From assembly GCA_038503075.1 (NCBI GenBank), contig JBCAML010000001.1:2170001-2234000 (forward strand): 64,000 nt of DNA, written 5' to 3'. This DNA is from Gyromitra esculenta. Its lineage: Eukaryota; Ascomycota; Pezizomycetes; Pezizales; Discinaceae. Below are positions 38,118 to 48,766 of the stretch, one piece after another (the stretch's first letter is position 1; the number at the start of each line of letters is the position of its first letter). The notes below the pieces were generated by a model. That model was given only the letters and a program-made list of their open reading frames with translations, was not told the origin of the DNA and searched no databases. Made by a program: the position numbers and the translations under genes.

Positions 38118-38291
38118 CTAACAGCGATAGTACCTACATGTAGTTCGACGATTACTAATACTTTTTCACAGGAAAATCGTGAAAATTAGCAGATATCTTC
38201 CAATACGCAAGGTTATAGTAACCCGTAGAACTGGCATAGGTGACCTCTCTTCTGGTGTGATTTCTGGTTGCCCCTTCTAGGCTTCAGGTAT

Positions 38292-38560
38292 CTACTTGTG
38301 CTCTAGCATAAGTACCTGAAAACAAGGGTAAGACTTTGGCCAACCATATTTTGAGGTACTGCTGCGGGACGAATTAAAAAACGCTGCCACCAAAAGGCAT
38401 TTTCAGGTACTTATGCTACTTGTTAGCAAGCATACGAACCGGAAAACACGGGGTGTGTGGCTTTGTGTGCTGCGACATTAACCACGGGCTCCATAGCATA
38501 GAAAGCCATACACCCTATGTTTTCTGGTTCGTATGCTTGCTAACAAGTAGAGCACAAGTA
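38292..38560. mobile_element. nested foldback element, 49-bp inner arms
   Basis: The inner arms 38416-38464 and 38502-38550 match at 45 of 49 positions (CTACTTGTTAGCAAGC at the outer ends); all four differences are transitions. Outer 13-bp repeats (CTACTTGTGCTCT at 38292, inverse at 38548) and an inverted GCATAAGTACCTGAAAA pair near 38307 and 38399 give it a nested structure. No coding content was found. Confidence 0.8.
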
Positions 38561-38989
38561 GAAGAGGGGGTCGGGACCCCCTGCCATGATTCTACATCAT
38601 GAAGTTGTCAGATCGGTTGTCTGGTGTGTCTCAGCCTACTTTACCACTCTGAAGTGCTTTAGGTTTTTATGGGAAAGCACCCGATAATCGTTTAAGTCCG
38701 AATTGATATTCCCTAGTAAAATTCCCACCAAGCTTGTACACAGCTCAGTGGGGTACAAATATCCAGCCTCCAGGCCCGTGTCCTACTCCTAACTCACAAA
38801 TACATGTATGTTTAATTTGATCTAACATGTCTTGTGTTGGACCCGTATATCAGTCTATAAATTCATGCATCTAGCTGTAAAGTGCGTAAAGGTTAATACA
38901 TGAGTCAAACGTTAGAAAAAAGTATATTTTTTTCTACCTGTACAGAGAGACAGTCCGAATTCCCTATCTTGGAAAAAGAAAAACTACCC

Positions 38990-39369
38990 CATGACTGTAT
39001 TTAAAAAAAAACACACCCTCTTTCTCCCCTTCTTCGTCACTTCTCCCTTACTATCACCCAGTCACCACCGCCTCCATCTTGTCCGCCAATTCGTTTCATT
39101 TGCACCATCCCCTTGTTTGCTTTAATCTTCCTCATCATCAGCCCACAATTAAGCTTACGTCAAACAACCTTGCCCGTCGACTTATACCTGAGTTGCATCT
39201 TTATCCCATCTCCCCGACCCAACTTACCCCAATTTGAAAATATTTTCATCGCCTAAGAGTTCAACGGCTTACTATTTCGTACAACGAGTATTACAACATA
39301 TTTCCTATACTTTGATTCTCCTACCTAAAACCTGTCTAACTTAGAGACAAGTCAGCAAGACAAACAGAA
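38990..39369 (+). promoter_or_regulatory. pyrimidine-rich promoter and leader of the 687-aa gene
   Basis: A C/T-rich tract (39010-39130, with CTTTCTCCCC and CCATCTTGTCC) precedes the ATG by 240-360 bases, the same arrangement seen ahead of the other plus-strand genes. This argues that the gene has its own promoter rather than being a bare retroelement fragment. Confidence 0.45.
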
Positions 39370-41433
39370 ATGGACCAACTTTCCTCTAAGCACAACATGT
39401 TGTGTCTCGAAAAATTTGCTCCAGCTACTTCCAAGGATACCCCTAACGGAACTATTGTCCTTCAAAAAGACTACCTACTATTACCGAAGGATAGTAAATT
39501 CGGGATTCCTGGTTTCTTCCAGCTCCCTGTCGACGACAAGAACCTAGAGCGCCCGTCCTACAATTTGGTCGTTAAAGGGATATCATTTACGGGACATGAA
39601 ATTGTCCGCTGCATTGTCACTCCAGCCTCAGATATCACCATCGTTCCCATAGATCTTCAGGACTGTGAAGGTAATATAACGGATAAAGCCCAGACGCAGA
39701 GTACCATTTATATCCTAAAATCATTCAAAGAAAACTCAACCCGCACGGTTTCTGGTTACCGTGCTAAAGTGAAACTTGGGCTTCTACTCCGGAGTGCAAA
39801 CAATTTAACTCAGAGGTTTCAAATTGATTGTGCGGTCCTATTAGACCCAGGCCTTCAGTCCCAGCTTCTAAGGTCCACTAGGCCACTCTGTTTCCTTGGG
39901 ATGGACTTTATCACAAAATACCCTTACCTCTTTTATGTGCCTAGGTTCGATCCATGTGGCATGGTGGACTTTATGATTGCTCGGGATCCGTTTGCTTCTA
40001 GATCTTACAGTATCAATGAAGAGTTTTATAAGACGGTCGTTGTCCATGTCGACGGACACCACAACGAAGATACTGGGAATATTGGTTGTGGGGTATTTTT
40101 CAAGTCTGGCTCCGTCTTTAATACATTCTCAGGGGCGAGTAAGTATGACGGAGCTGGGATAAAGCACATAGGAGCGCCGAGGGAACGCGGTGTATTGATG
40201 GTGATTATCAAGGCTCTACATGTGGTTCGTGCCTTTCCCGTTGGTCGCGATTTTAGAGGAGTAATAATCAGGAGCGCCGATCCTACTGTCGCTAGGCTGA
40301 TGGCTGTAACTCAAGTCACCATGAGGAATGTTTTCACAGATTCAGAGAGGGATGATAGGGATGATCCCATGGAAGGAGACTATTACTACCCCACAGCTAA
40401 CCGCGATTTGCTGCTATACTTCTGTCATACATTTCTTCGAACAGCGCTTGGATTTAAAATCACCTTCGAGGATTCTAAAAAATGTTGTGAGGCAATAGGA
40501 GCGAGTTTACTTGCTAATGCAGGGTCACAGATGAAAGAGTTTTGTGTGAACTCACAGGAGGAGGAGCTGGCTAGTCAAAAAATATCACGATTTTCCAAAA
40601 CCCAGTCGAGAGAAATGAGTAAAGTAGGATGTCCTGGTATTTCTCCTTTAGAAGATTGTTTTGGATTTGAGGAAAGCCCCGTATACGTCAGTCTTGGTCT
40701 CGACGGGTACTTTCACATCCAGCAGGAGAGAGCTCACGCCATAATGGAAATGGCAGACAAGGCAGAGCTGAGTACCGAGAGTGGCGATGTAGTGTGCAAA
40801 TCAGGAACTACAACTCCGGATAAAAAATCGCCCGCACTAACTAATATCAAAAACTCTGAAAATGATTTATCCAAGGTTATATGCACGGGGCAGAACTCAC
40901 GGAAATATTTGAAAGTTGCAAACACGAGCAAACACGAGCAAACACAAATCCATACAGAACACGCAGGGAAGGATAGCACAACTCTCACAAGGCCTAGCCA
41001 AGGCCCAGACTCAGGAGGCAGGAGGCAGGAGCTGCTAGGACGCTACCACAAAATGCAGGGCCAAATGACCAACGCAAAGGCCAAGGGAACCAAAAACAGT
41101 CAACGGGGATTAGAAAAGCTGGAAGAGGAGATTCGTATGAATGCGAAAGCCAAGATTTCTCTAATTAAGGAAGAAGGATCACTTAAGTATAAGTCTCTTG
41201 AAAGGCAAATGATCGCCCAGATAGCCCAGCTTAAAGAAGAAGCTCAGAAGAGGATTAGAAAATTTATCGAGGAGACTGAAACGCTGATCGCTGTAACAAC
41301 AGCAGAATATTCACAGAAATGCAACATAACTGTGGGCGAAACAAGGGCCCAGATCGAAAGGATTGGTATGATGATATCACAAGAGATTGGGATTTCCCAG
41401 TGTAAATTTGATATAGGTGTTGGAAGAAAGTAG
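39370..41433 (+). CDS. putative domesticated retroelement protein: retropepsin-like + RNase H-like + coiled coil
   Basis: This is an intronless 687-aa frame, starting at the ATG at 39370. Residues ~68-190 look like a retropepsin fold: a strand-turn at IVRCIVTPASDITIVP, where D-S/T-G-A would sit, and a closing LGMDFITKYPYLFYV typical of retroviral-type proteases. The catalytic Asp appears absent. Residues ~222-390 resemble an RNase H fold: VVVHVDGHHNEDTGNIGCGVFF (first Asp, D228), ERGVLMVIIKAL where RAEL is expected (Glu replaced by Val275), IIRSADPTVARLM (Asp304 kept), and a final EAIGASLLANAG helix where the ADxLA Asp is Ser379. Residues ~400-545 are low-complexity with an internal duplication (TSKHEQT). 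~550-687 is a charged coiled coil. No reverse transcriptase, integrase, LTR or primer-binding site was seen. The domain assignments are my fold-level inference; the open frame itself is clear. Confidence 0.7.
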   Translation: MDQLSSKHNMLCLEKFAPATSKDTPNGTIVLQKDYLLLPKDSKFGIPGFFQLPVDDKNLERPSYNLVVKGISFTGHEIVRCIVTPASDITIVPIDLQDCEGNITDKAQTQSTIYILKSFKENSTRTVSGYRAKVKLGLLLRSANNLTQRFQIDCAVLLDPGLQSQLLRSTRPLCFLGMDFITKYPYLFYVPRFDPCGMVDFMIARDPFASRSYSINEEFYKTVVVHVDGHHNEDTGNIGCGVFFKSGSVFNTFSGASKYDGAGIKHIGAPRERGVLMVIIKALHVVRAFPVGRDFRGVIIRSADPTVARLMAVTQVTMRNVFTDSERDDRDDPMEGDYYYPTANRDLLLYFCHTFLRTALGFKITFEDSKKCCEAIGASLLANAGSQMKEFCVNSQEEELASQKISRFSKTQSREMSKVGCPGISPLEDCFGFEESPVYVSLGLDGYFHIQQERAHAIMEMADKAELSTESGDVVCKSGTTTPDKKSPALTNIKNSENDLSKVICTGQNSRKYLKVANTSKHEQTQIHTEHAGKDSTTLTRPSQGPDSGGRRQELLGRYHKMQGQMTNAKAKGTKNSQRGLEKLEEEIRMNAKAKISLIKEEGSLKYKSLERQMIAQIAQLKEEAQKRIRKFIEETETLIAVTTAEYSQKCNITVGETRAQIERIGMMISQEIGISQCKFDIGVGRK

Positions 41434-44400
41434 ACGACGGGTATACTCACAGCGGGCAACGATGACGACGATAGGTTCAAGACATCAATACCTCTAAAAG
41501 GCACTTGTTTTCCCGAAACATCTTCTAAGCTTTCTAGAGAATAGTTGAATAAATAGCTGAAGCTCACCCACCAGAGAATTGCTCGGGCTCTCTCGGGGGG
41601 AGAGCAGATGAAATAGTTGCCTTTCACAGTCAGATGTTGAGTAGCCATGCGGAAGATGTGAGAAAGGAGGAATGAACAGCCTTGCTTTATACACTAAGAA
41701 GTCCACCAAGTATATCAATTACGATGTTATGTCTTTCCATTACTTCGCAATCTAAATCTTCCTTCAAAGAAAAAGTTTCTGGTGGGTTTATTTTCTCCCT
41801 CTAAAACACTTATCACTAAAAAACTTCCGTTCTGTGTGCCCAGGAGTCTCTACTCTAGACCGACCGCATTTACCAAATACCTACATATGAGGAGGCTTGT
41901 GTAAATTAAAAAAAAGCGGAAATCTTGAACAAAACTTGGCCTCCAGCTTCATGGGTTGGGAAACACGTTGACCCCCTGCTTGTGGTAAGGCTTGCATCGA
42001 CCTAGCGATGTCAGAGGCTGGCCTAAGAGGTATACAGTTAGGTCAAATCGCTTCCAGAACAAGCACGCAATGACCCGGGTGAACATCTCGGTAGCCGATG
42101 TCTAAATTTGGGTTTGGGATTTGCCTGTCAAATAAAAAGAAATAAATTCCCAAGCCCCGTATATTGGGAATTTAGGAATTAGTTGATTAATATGCGCACA
42201 AGAGCTACATGTAATCCCAACAGGCTGCAAAGCCAAAATTGCACCGATAGACAAGTAGCTTTACATAAACCTACACCATTCCCCAAGTTAGGACCTAATG
42301 GGTGACCCATTGTCACTTAAGCCCTGTCATCATTGTTCCTTGCCTTTCCAACACTCATTGAATCCCTAAAAGGGGGCCAAGGAAATAAACGAAGTCTTCC
42401 AATAAAGACTTAAGGGTCCAATCCTGGCGCACTCGAAGATAAAGGTTTTCCAACTACTAGCGCTCCTATATTTGTAACACCTCCCTTGAGTGACCATAAT
42501 AACTAAACCTACCAGCAATATGCCCGGCCCACAATGCTTACAAGACTAGGGCCTCGGAAAGAGGTAAATTGTGTGTGCATGCCATTCTATGGCCACAAGA
42601 GTACGCGTTATGGACAAGAGCATCCGGAGAGATAAGAACCCCTTTGACTCACCCACGGAGCCAGTTCTTACTTTCTTTGATATTCTACTGATCCTGATAT
42701 ATACGTGTACACGACATGTAACTATACATTTTGCAGCGAGCTGAACACTAACAACCACGCACTATGCCCAACCAAGCAGATGTTGACTCTCTGTCCCCTT
42801 TCTTCCCTATCGTTACTACCGCTGATCGTTCTATATTCCTGGGACCGCGGGTGCGCTTGTTCCACTCCCACCGGTATATTTTTACACATACTATTTATTT
42901 TCTATCTTTTTTAGGCTATTGTCGCTGACAGGTGCTGTAGTAGATGGGATATGCATCTGCATTCTTGAACATTTAGCGAGTGACATTCAGTGACACACGT
43001 AGTGACACAGCCTAATGGATGTTCTAAATTACTGATAAACATGGTGAATGAACTAAAAAAAAATGAACCCAAAACAAAATAGCACGGATTTACTATAAAA
43101 TAAATTGTTTTTTCTAGTTCTATACATGTACTCTTAGTAACTTGGCGGAATTAGTACTGTAATTTTCTTCAGCTAAATAAACCTCCCGCGACACATAAGG
43201 CTCCAGTGACTTCTATGACTTCTTGCGTCTAGATTAGTTGGCGTCCGGATAAAATGACCGCTCGATGCCTCTACGATCACACCCAGAAAAGCTTGCAGCT
43301 GATTGCGATTTCTTATAGAAATAAACACGAGAGGTTTATCAAGGCTTTGTTATAGCAATCTAACTCTTGATTTATTTATTTTCGCATTATCCTGGCGAGT
43401 AGATGCTAAAAACACGGCTTGGGTATATGTATCTAAAACACCTGCTTGAACCAGAATTTTTCGACTTGCTCTGAAATAGCAAAATCTTAAGTTGCGTAGC
43501 TATAGCTGCTAAAAAAAAGTGCGAAAGAATAAAATGAGAAATCATATTTAGCTACTAGAGAAAATAGCTTCACCTAAACCTAGCCGAATTTAGAGCCAAA
43601 CCAAACCAATTAATTTAAGGTTTTGGCTATAGAAGTATGGGGAATATTGATGGGAATTACGACCCGGAGCTGGGGTCAAATATCCAACGTTAGCTCTATT
43701 TACGATACCAAATATCGCTGGTGTAGCCTCCCCTATCTCTCCTATATCGAAGAAGGGGCATCGCATTAGGTAGACGTTGTCGACGGTGGATTGATGATAG
43801 AACTACATGTAGCTAATAGTTGGCCTCCAGGCTAACAAAGGGAGAACGGGAGTAGAACTAAATATCCTCTAGCTGATATTAAGCATATCTCCGAGTCGAA
43901 CCGCTACTAACGAAGCGTAGCCGACTGCTTAGCACAAGCAAGAATCCAGATCTCATGATAGCTTTAGCCCCCTTAAGTTTTCACTGGAGTTAATTTTCGG
44001 TTACTACGAATATATGTACTTCGGATCTAAGGGAACTACATGTGTGCTTTCCAATACCTGGTTCCATTCTTTCTGCCTGTATACAGGTTTAACCAGGTTG
44101 CCTCATATTCCTCTCTCGGAGGTATGGTCAATTGCTTGCTTCCCAGGAAAGCAGGAAAGCAATTAAGCACTAGTAGTGATCAAGCCAATTCGTCCGAGGT
44201 TTCGGGGCCAGCCTTTTTAATAAACTTGCACACAGTGTCGCGTGGTACACATGTCCCGTGAGGGCACTATATGGCAATAGGTAGGCATAGGGGAAACTGT
44301 GTTGGGAGTATTACATGTAACTGTGGGGAGGCTTCAACAGCTCATAAATATTCCTGTTGGTTAAGAACACTGTTTGCTGTTGAAACTTGAAAACCTCCGC

Positions 44401-44948
44401 GTATGCAGCGATCATGCAAGCTGATCGGCAAACTGGACCCTTTTCAATGTTGTGGGCTGCAGGCGCTGTGCACATTCTGCCACGTTTTCCGAGACAGTAA
44501 GCCCCTGACCCATGCCACATACACAAAAGACTAGCCTATGTGATCTGTAGCACCGAATCCAAGGTTGAATATAATTCCCCTCGCCTGCCCTGTCTTGCTC
44601 TGCCTGAACGTTCTCCTCGCGCGCAATTCTCCTGATATTAGCTGGTCTGCCCCTGCTTCCTCCTCTTCTTTTTCTCCTCTACTAAGCAATTGTGGTGCTG
44701 GTCTTCTCCCTCTCGTTCATCACCTCTGTTAAAGAATAAAGAAAGTCGAGGAACAGCTTCTGTCGTTTCAGCGTCTCGCCTACCCATCACCTCCTGTATC
44801 TCGGCAAACCTCGTTCCGTCACACCCCCCTATTAAACGTCGTTTCACGCTTGTTTTCTCCGATTCACTGTCAGCTTTCGTCCACCTCTACTCTGATCAGA
44901 TTCACTATTAAATCAACTTCGACTACAACTTCCATTCTATTTATCCCG
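41434..44948. other. spacer
   Basis: No gene was recognised. Four TACATGTA palindromes occur (42206, 43123, 43804, 44312). A short hairpin of AAGCAAT-type sequence lies near 44133-44163. From about 44640 the sequence becomes C/T-rich, the likely promoter of the next gene. Confidence 0.5.
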
Positions 44949-45357
44949 ATGCCTCGCTCACTTGAGTCGTCCAGACCAATGATTGTTTGTTTCCCCGCTT
45001 TATAACTCGTCTAATTCCAAACTGCTCCGCTCTGCAACCCTCTCCCAATATAGGGGTACGCTTTCGCTAATAAGTTTTCCTTTACAGTCTAAAAAAGATA
45101 ACCGTCGGTACTCAACTTATACTACCGTTTCCTCGGACCCGTCCATCTCCGGCTCCGAAAAGGCGGCTTTCTTCGAGATTGAAGATGGTCTACGTAGAAT
45201 GGAAGATCGCCGGTTGATGAGCCAGCGATTTGTGCCTAGCGAGCAGAAGAGTGAGATGATCTCTAAATTGGCGCTTGGTGCCAAGCTAGAGAGAGCGTTG
45301 AGGTGGAGAATGGACAAGCAAGATGCTGTTGCCAGGCCACGGGCGAAGTCTGGTTAA
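44949..45357 (+). CDS. small conserved-looking protein, unknown function
   Basis: I propose two exons, 44949-44984 and 45088-45357, giving 101 aa beginning MPRSLESSRPMI. The second exon is the persuasive part: AFFEIEDGLRRMEDRRLMSQRF followed by a helix-rich, basic tail (KLALGAKLERALRWRMDKQDAV). A CTAAT branch-like site lies 18 nt before the acceptor, and the C/T-rich promoter upstream fits. The donor GTTTGT is non-ideal, so exon 1 is uncertain; without splicing the frame has no ATG upstream of the conserved part. The pattern recalls short unannotated ascomycete proteins, but I cannot name a family. Confidence 0.55.
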
Positions 45358-46878
45358 TCCACCAAAATGGGTGGAAAGGGTATCCAGTCATCTGAGGCTA
45401 TTGGAGGGCTCGCGGGGTGGATTGGAGGGCGAGGAGGTATGGGAATTAATTTGACGGCCTGATCGACCAACACATCTACGCATCACTATATGACGACCTA
45501 TCGAGTCGCCCTTAGAGTTTAACGGGCTATGTATGTGTATCGATAGGATTATGCCGTGCAAAATACGATTTCGTGCCAGAGGCTGGTTCGTTTGTCGAGG
45601 CACCATCGTGGTTTGTCGGGGAAATTTTGTAAGGCTTCCGTGTTTTTATTTCTTTTGCTCTGTAAACAGGCATGGCTTCTTGTTTTGGGAGTTTTATTTT
45701 CCGTTTTCTCTCTCTTTCATATTTAACAGTCGACTATTTTGGCAGATTCTTACGGGTTGTTAGCGAGGGGGTGCTTCTTTCATCTTAGTGGCGTACGATT
45801 GTGTCACTAGGATCTTCATTGGACTGGGGGCTGCGGATCATTTTTATTCTGGTTGTATGGAAGTAGACACTGCAGTATTTCGATCGCGTATTGGTTACAA
45901 TTTTCTTTACTTGCATTTCTTAAATGCTTATGAAACATACCATTATTGTTGTTATGCAATGTTTTTGCTGGTTGACGTATCTTTCTCCGGATCTTTTCAT
46001 GACATATTTCCTTTTTCGTTGCTTCAGGTTGGTGATAGGGTGCTTAGCGTTTCTCATAATGAAATCTTGAGGGAGATAGCCTTTGTTCCTACTTTAAGCG
46101 CAGAATGTGTTGAGGGTTACTGCACCAAGTACAAATCGCCAGCGGTCGGCTTCTCGCGGAGTTTCGGCCATCTGTGACTGACTATTGAGAAAAAAATTCC
46201 TAGCATACACAACTCGAATAAAAATACTTGAAATTTCATAACTTCTTAGAGGATAGCCTTGGATCGTGATATAGATTTTGCTGCGATGGTTCTCTCTTTT
46301 CTTTTTTCTTTTTCTTTTGGCTGTAATAACGTTAGTTGTGGGGGAAAGAATCGGCTGCGCTAAAAAGCCCCACTTAAGGAGGGACCTTTTTTTCCCAGTC
46401 CTCTTCACAACACCACTCCCACTACAGGTCTCGCCTCTCACTTTTTCTTTCTCCCCACATCTTCCCAGATTTCGTTCTCGTCAATCAAAACAATCCGCCT
46501 GTTCCTCCTTCCAATCTTTATCACCTCTATCATCGCCCCTCATCTAACTTGATCTTTTCAACTTTTCGCCTTTCACTTTTTCTCTTCCTTTTTTCTTGTG
46601 TCTTTCTTAAATACGCCCACTAGGCACTGATCTTGAATCTTCTCTGGGGTATCTAAATCATCTAGCCTACGTTAAAAATACTATACACCGCGACTTCTTG
46701 TCTGTTAACTCTCAGCCCGTTAGTGTCTGACGTCCGCGTTCTGTTCACATCCCTGCAGTAGGGCTTTCCTGTACAGATTTTTGCACGGTCCTTTATTTGC
46801 GTGTTGTCGTTACCCCCGCCACAGTAGCCTTCAATTCAGGCGGACAAGTTCTTTCCATCAAAAGTAGCAACATTAATC
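45358..46878. promoter_or_regulatory. spacer and leader of the NTF2/RRM gene
   Basis: The first half is T-rich 3' flank of the small gene. From 46370 to 46620 the sequence is strongly C/T-rich (CTTTTTCTTTCTCC and similar), the usual upstream signature here, followed by a ~250-base leader to the ATG at 46879. Confidence 0.5.
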
Positions 46879-48766
46879 ATGGCGTCTACCCAACCTTCTG
46901 CTACCAACACCAATGGCAGCTACCTCCAGCAAGCCGACCCTCAGTCTTTCCCAGCCAACCCTCCTGTTGCAGCATCAGTGCCCAACTATCAGACACAAGG
47001 TGGCGCTCCCCAGCAGCCATCTACGAACCCTGAGGCTGTCCCGAAAGACGAAGTCGGCTGGTACTTTGTGGAGCAGTACTACACTACCTTGAATAAGACT
47101 CCGGAACGCCTTCACGTAAGTCCACAATCTGCAGTTGCTGGCCTGAACGAACTATTCTGATAGCATATTTTAAACAGCTATTTTATAACAAAAAATCTTC
47201 ATTTGTTTGGGGTACCGAAGGGGAGCTTTTACAGCTTGCAACCGGTCGTACAGTGCGTATCCTTTATTTATACCAAATTTGGATAGTGATATTTGAGACT
47301 AACACTCCCGTAGGCAATCCAAGAAAAGATACAGTCATACGAATTCAAGGATTGTAAAGTTCGTGTTTCCAATGTTGATTCCCAAGCCTCTGCCGACAAT
47401 GGTATCATCATCCAAGTCCTCGGTGAGATGAGCAATAATGCGTTGCCAAATCGCAAGTTCTCTCAGACTTTCTTCCTTGCGGAACAGCACAATGGCTATT
47501 ACGTTTTGAATGACATCTTCCGGTACCTGAAAGATGATGAAGATACGGAAGAGGGTGAAGACTACGATTTCGTAGAGGACCCTGCAACAGAGGCTCTTGT
47601 TGGTGAAGCTGTTGCTATCGCTGTTGAAGAAATTGTTGATGAGGTCGTCGAGCAGCTGGATGATCTAACTACAAAGGAGACCACTAAGACTGAGATTGAG
47701 ATTGAAGGCGACAGAGTTAAGATTGAAGAAACAGTAATTGTTGAGCCCGCTCTTCCTGTCCCTGAATCTCAAGGGCTCCCTCCTCCAATCAACGGTAATA
47801 CGCCAGTAAACGGAGACAGCCCTGTTGCTGAGCCTGAGCATCAGTCGGAGCCTGAGCCTGAGCCTGAGCCTGAACCTCAGGCCGAAGAGCCTGTTGTCCC
47901 CACTCCGCCACCCGTTCCTGTTTTCGAAGATGTGCCTCCACCACCAGCTGAAGAGGAGAAATCTGCCCCATCATCTGTGAAGGAGCCTGAACGAGCACCT
48001 ACTCCAGTGGCAATTCCGAAACCACCACCAGCTCCTGTGCCAGCTAAGCCAAAGACTTGGGCCAACCTTGTTGCTGCGAATAACCCACCACCAACTCCTG
48101 CTGTTCAAGCTTCTCCCCCGACCACTCAGACTCAACCCGATCCAACCCGATCCACCGCTGTTGGCACTGGCACTGGCCCCAATATACCTGTGACGGCCGG
48201 AAGTGGTTCCCAGTGGCAAACAGCCGATAACAAGCGCCATTCTCGAGTGGCTTCTGTCGCAACCAATGCTACTTCCAGCTCGACCAGCGCCTATGTAAAG
48301 AATGTGTCTGCGTCTGTAACCGTTCAAGCACTAAAGGACACTCTCTCAAAGTTTGGGCTAGTGAAGAGTTGTGAAATCAATCGTCAAAAGGTATTCCAAT
48401 TCGATGTTACTTAATCCTTTAAGACGTTAACCATTATGCCTTCAGAGTTGCGCTTTCGTCGAGTTCGAGACACCCGCTGCATTCACTGCCGCCCAGACTG
48501 CCAATCCGCACAAAGTTGGTGAATCTACCCTTACTATCGAAGAACGCCGCACTGGCACCAATACTGGGCCTGGAGGCCGTGGCCCCACTACAGGGAGAGA
48601 TCCTCGGGGGGGCGGTCAAGGTGGACGTGGAGGATATCAACGTCAGGAGGGTGGGTTTAGAGGTGAAGGCCGTGGAACTACCGGGGGGAGAGGGCCACGA
48701 GGGGGATTTTATCCGGCGAGGGGAGGGGCACCTAGGACCAGCACCGCCCCTTCTGGCACCAACTAA
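46879..48766 (+). CDS. nxt3: NTF2-domain and RRM protein, G3BP/Nxt3-like
   Basis: G3BP-type proteins act in stress granules and bind a ubiquitin protease (Bre5/Ubp3 in yeast, Nxt3/Ubp3 in fission yeast). Four exons (46879-47115, 47178-47252, 47314-48390, 48446-48766) give 569 aa with all phases zero. An NTF2-like domain spans about 57-175 (VGWYFVEQYYTTLNKTPERLH, LFYNKKSSFVWGTEGE, GYYVLNDIFRYL). An acidic and Glu-Pro-rich linker with an EPEPEPEP run lies near 240-250. A single RRM starts near residue 425 (AYVKNVSASVTVQALKDTL as RNP2 side, CAFVEFETPAAF as RNP1 side). The C-terminus is Arg-Gly-rich (GGRGGYQRQEGG, GGRGPRGGF). The third intron splits the RRM between its RNP2 and RNP1 segments. The order NTF2-acidic-PxxP-RRM-RGG is diagnostic of the G3BP family. 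Confidence 0.92.

Noticed and set aside
45788..46177. 129-codon plus-strand frame
   Set aside because: No ATG at its start and a T-rich 3' flank composition giving Phe/Cys/Tyr-rich translation.
47971..48327. 118-codon minus-strand frame inside the Nxt3-like gene
   Set aside because: Antisense shadow of the Pro/Ala-rich linker.
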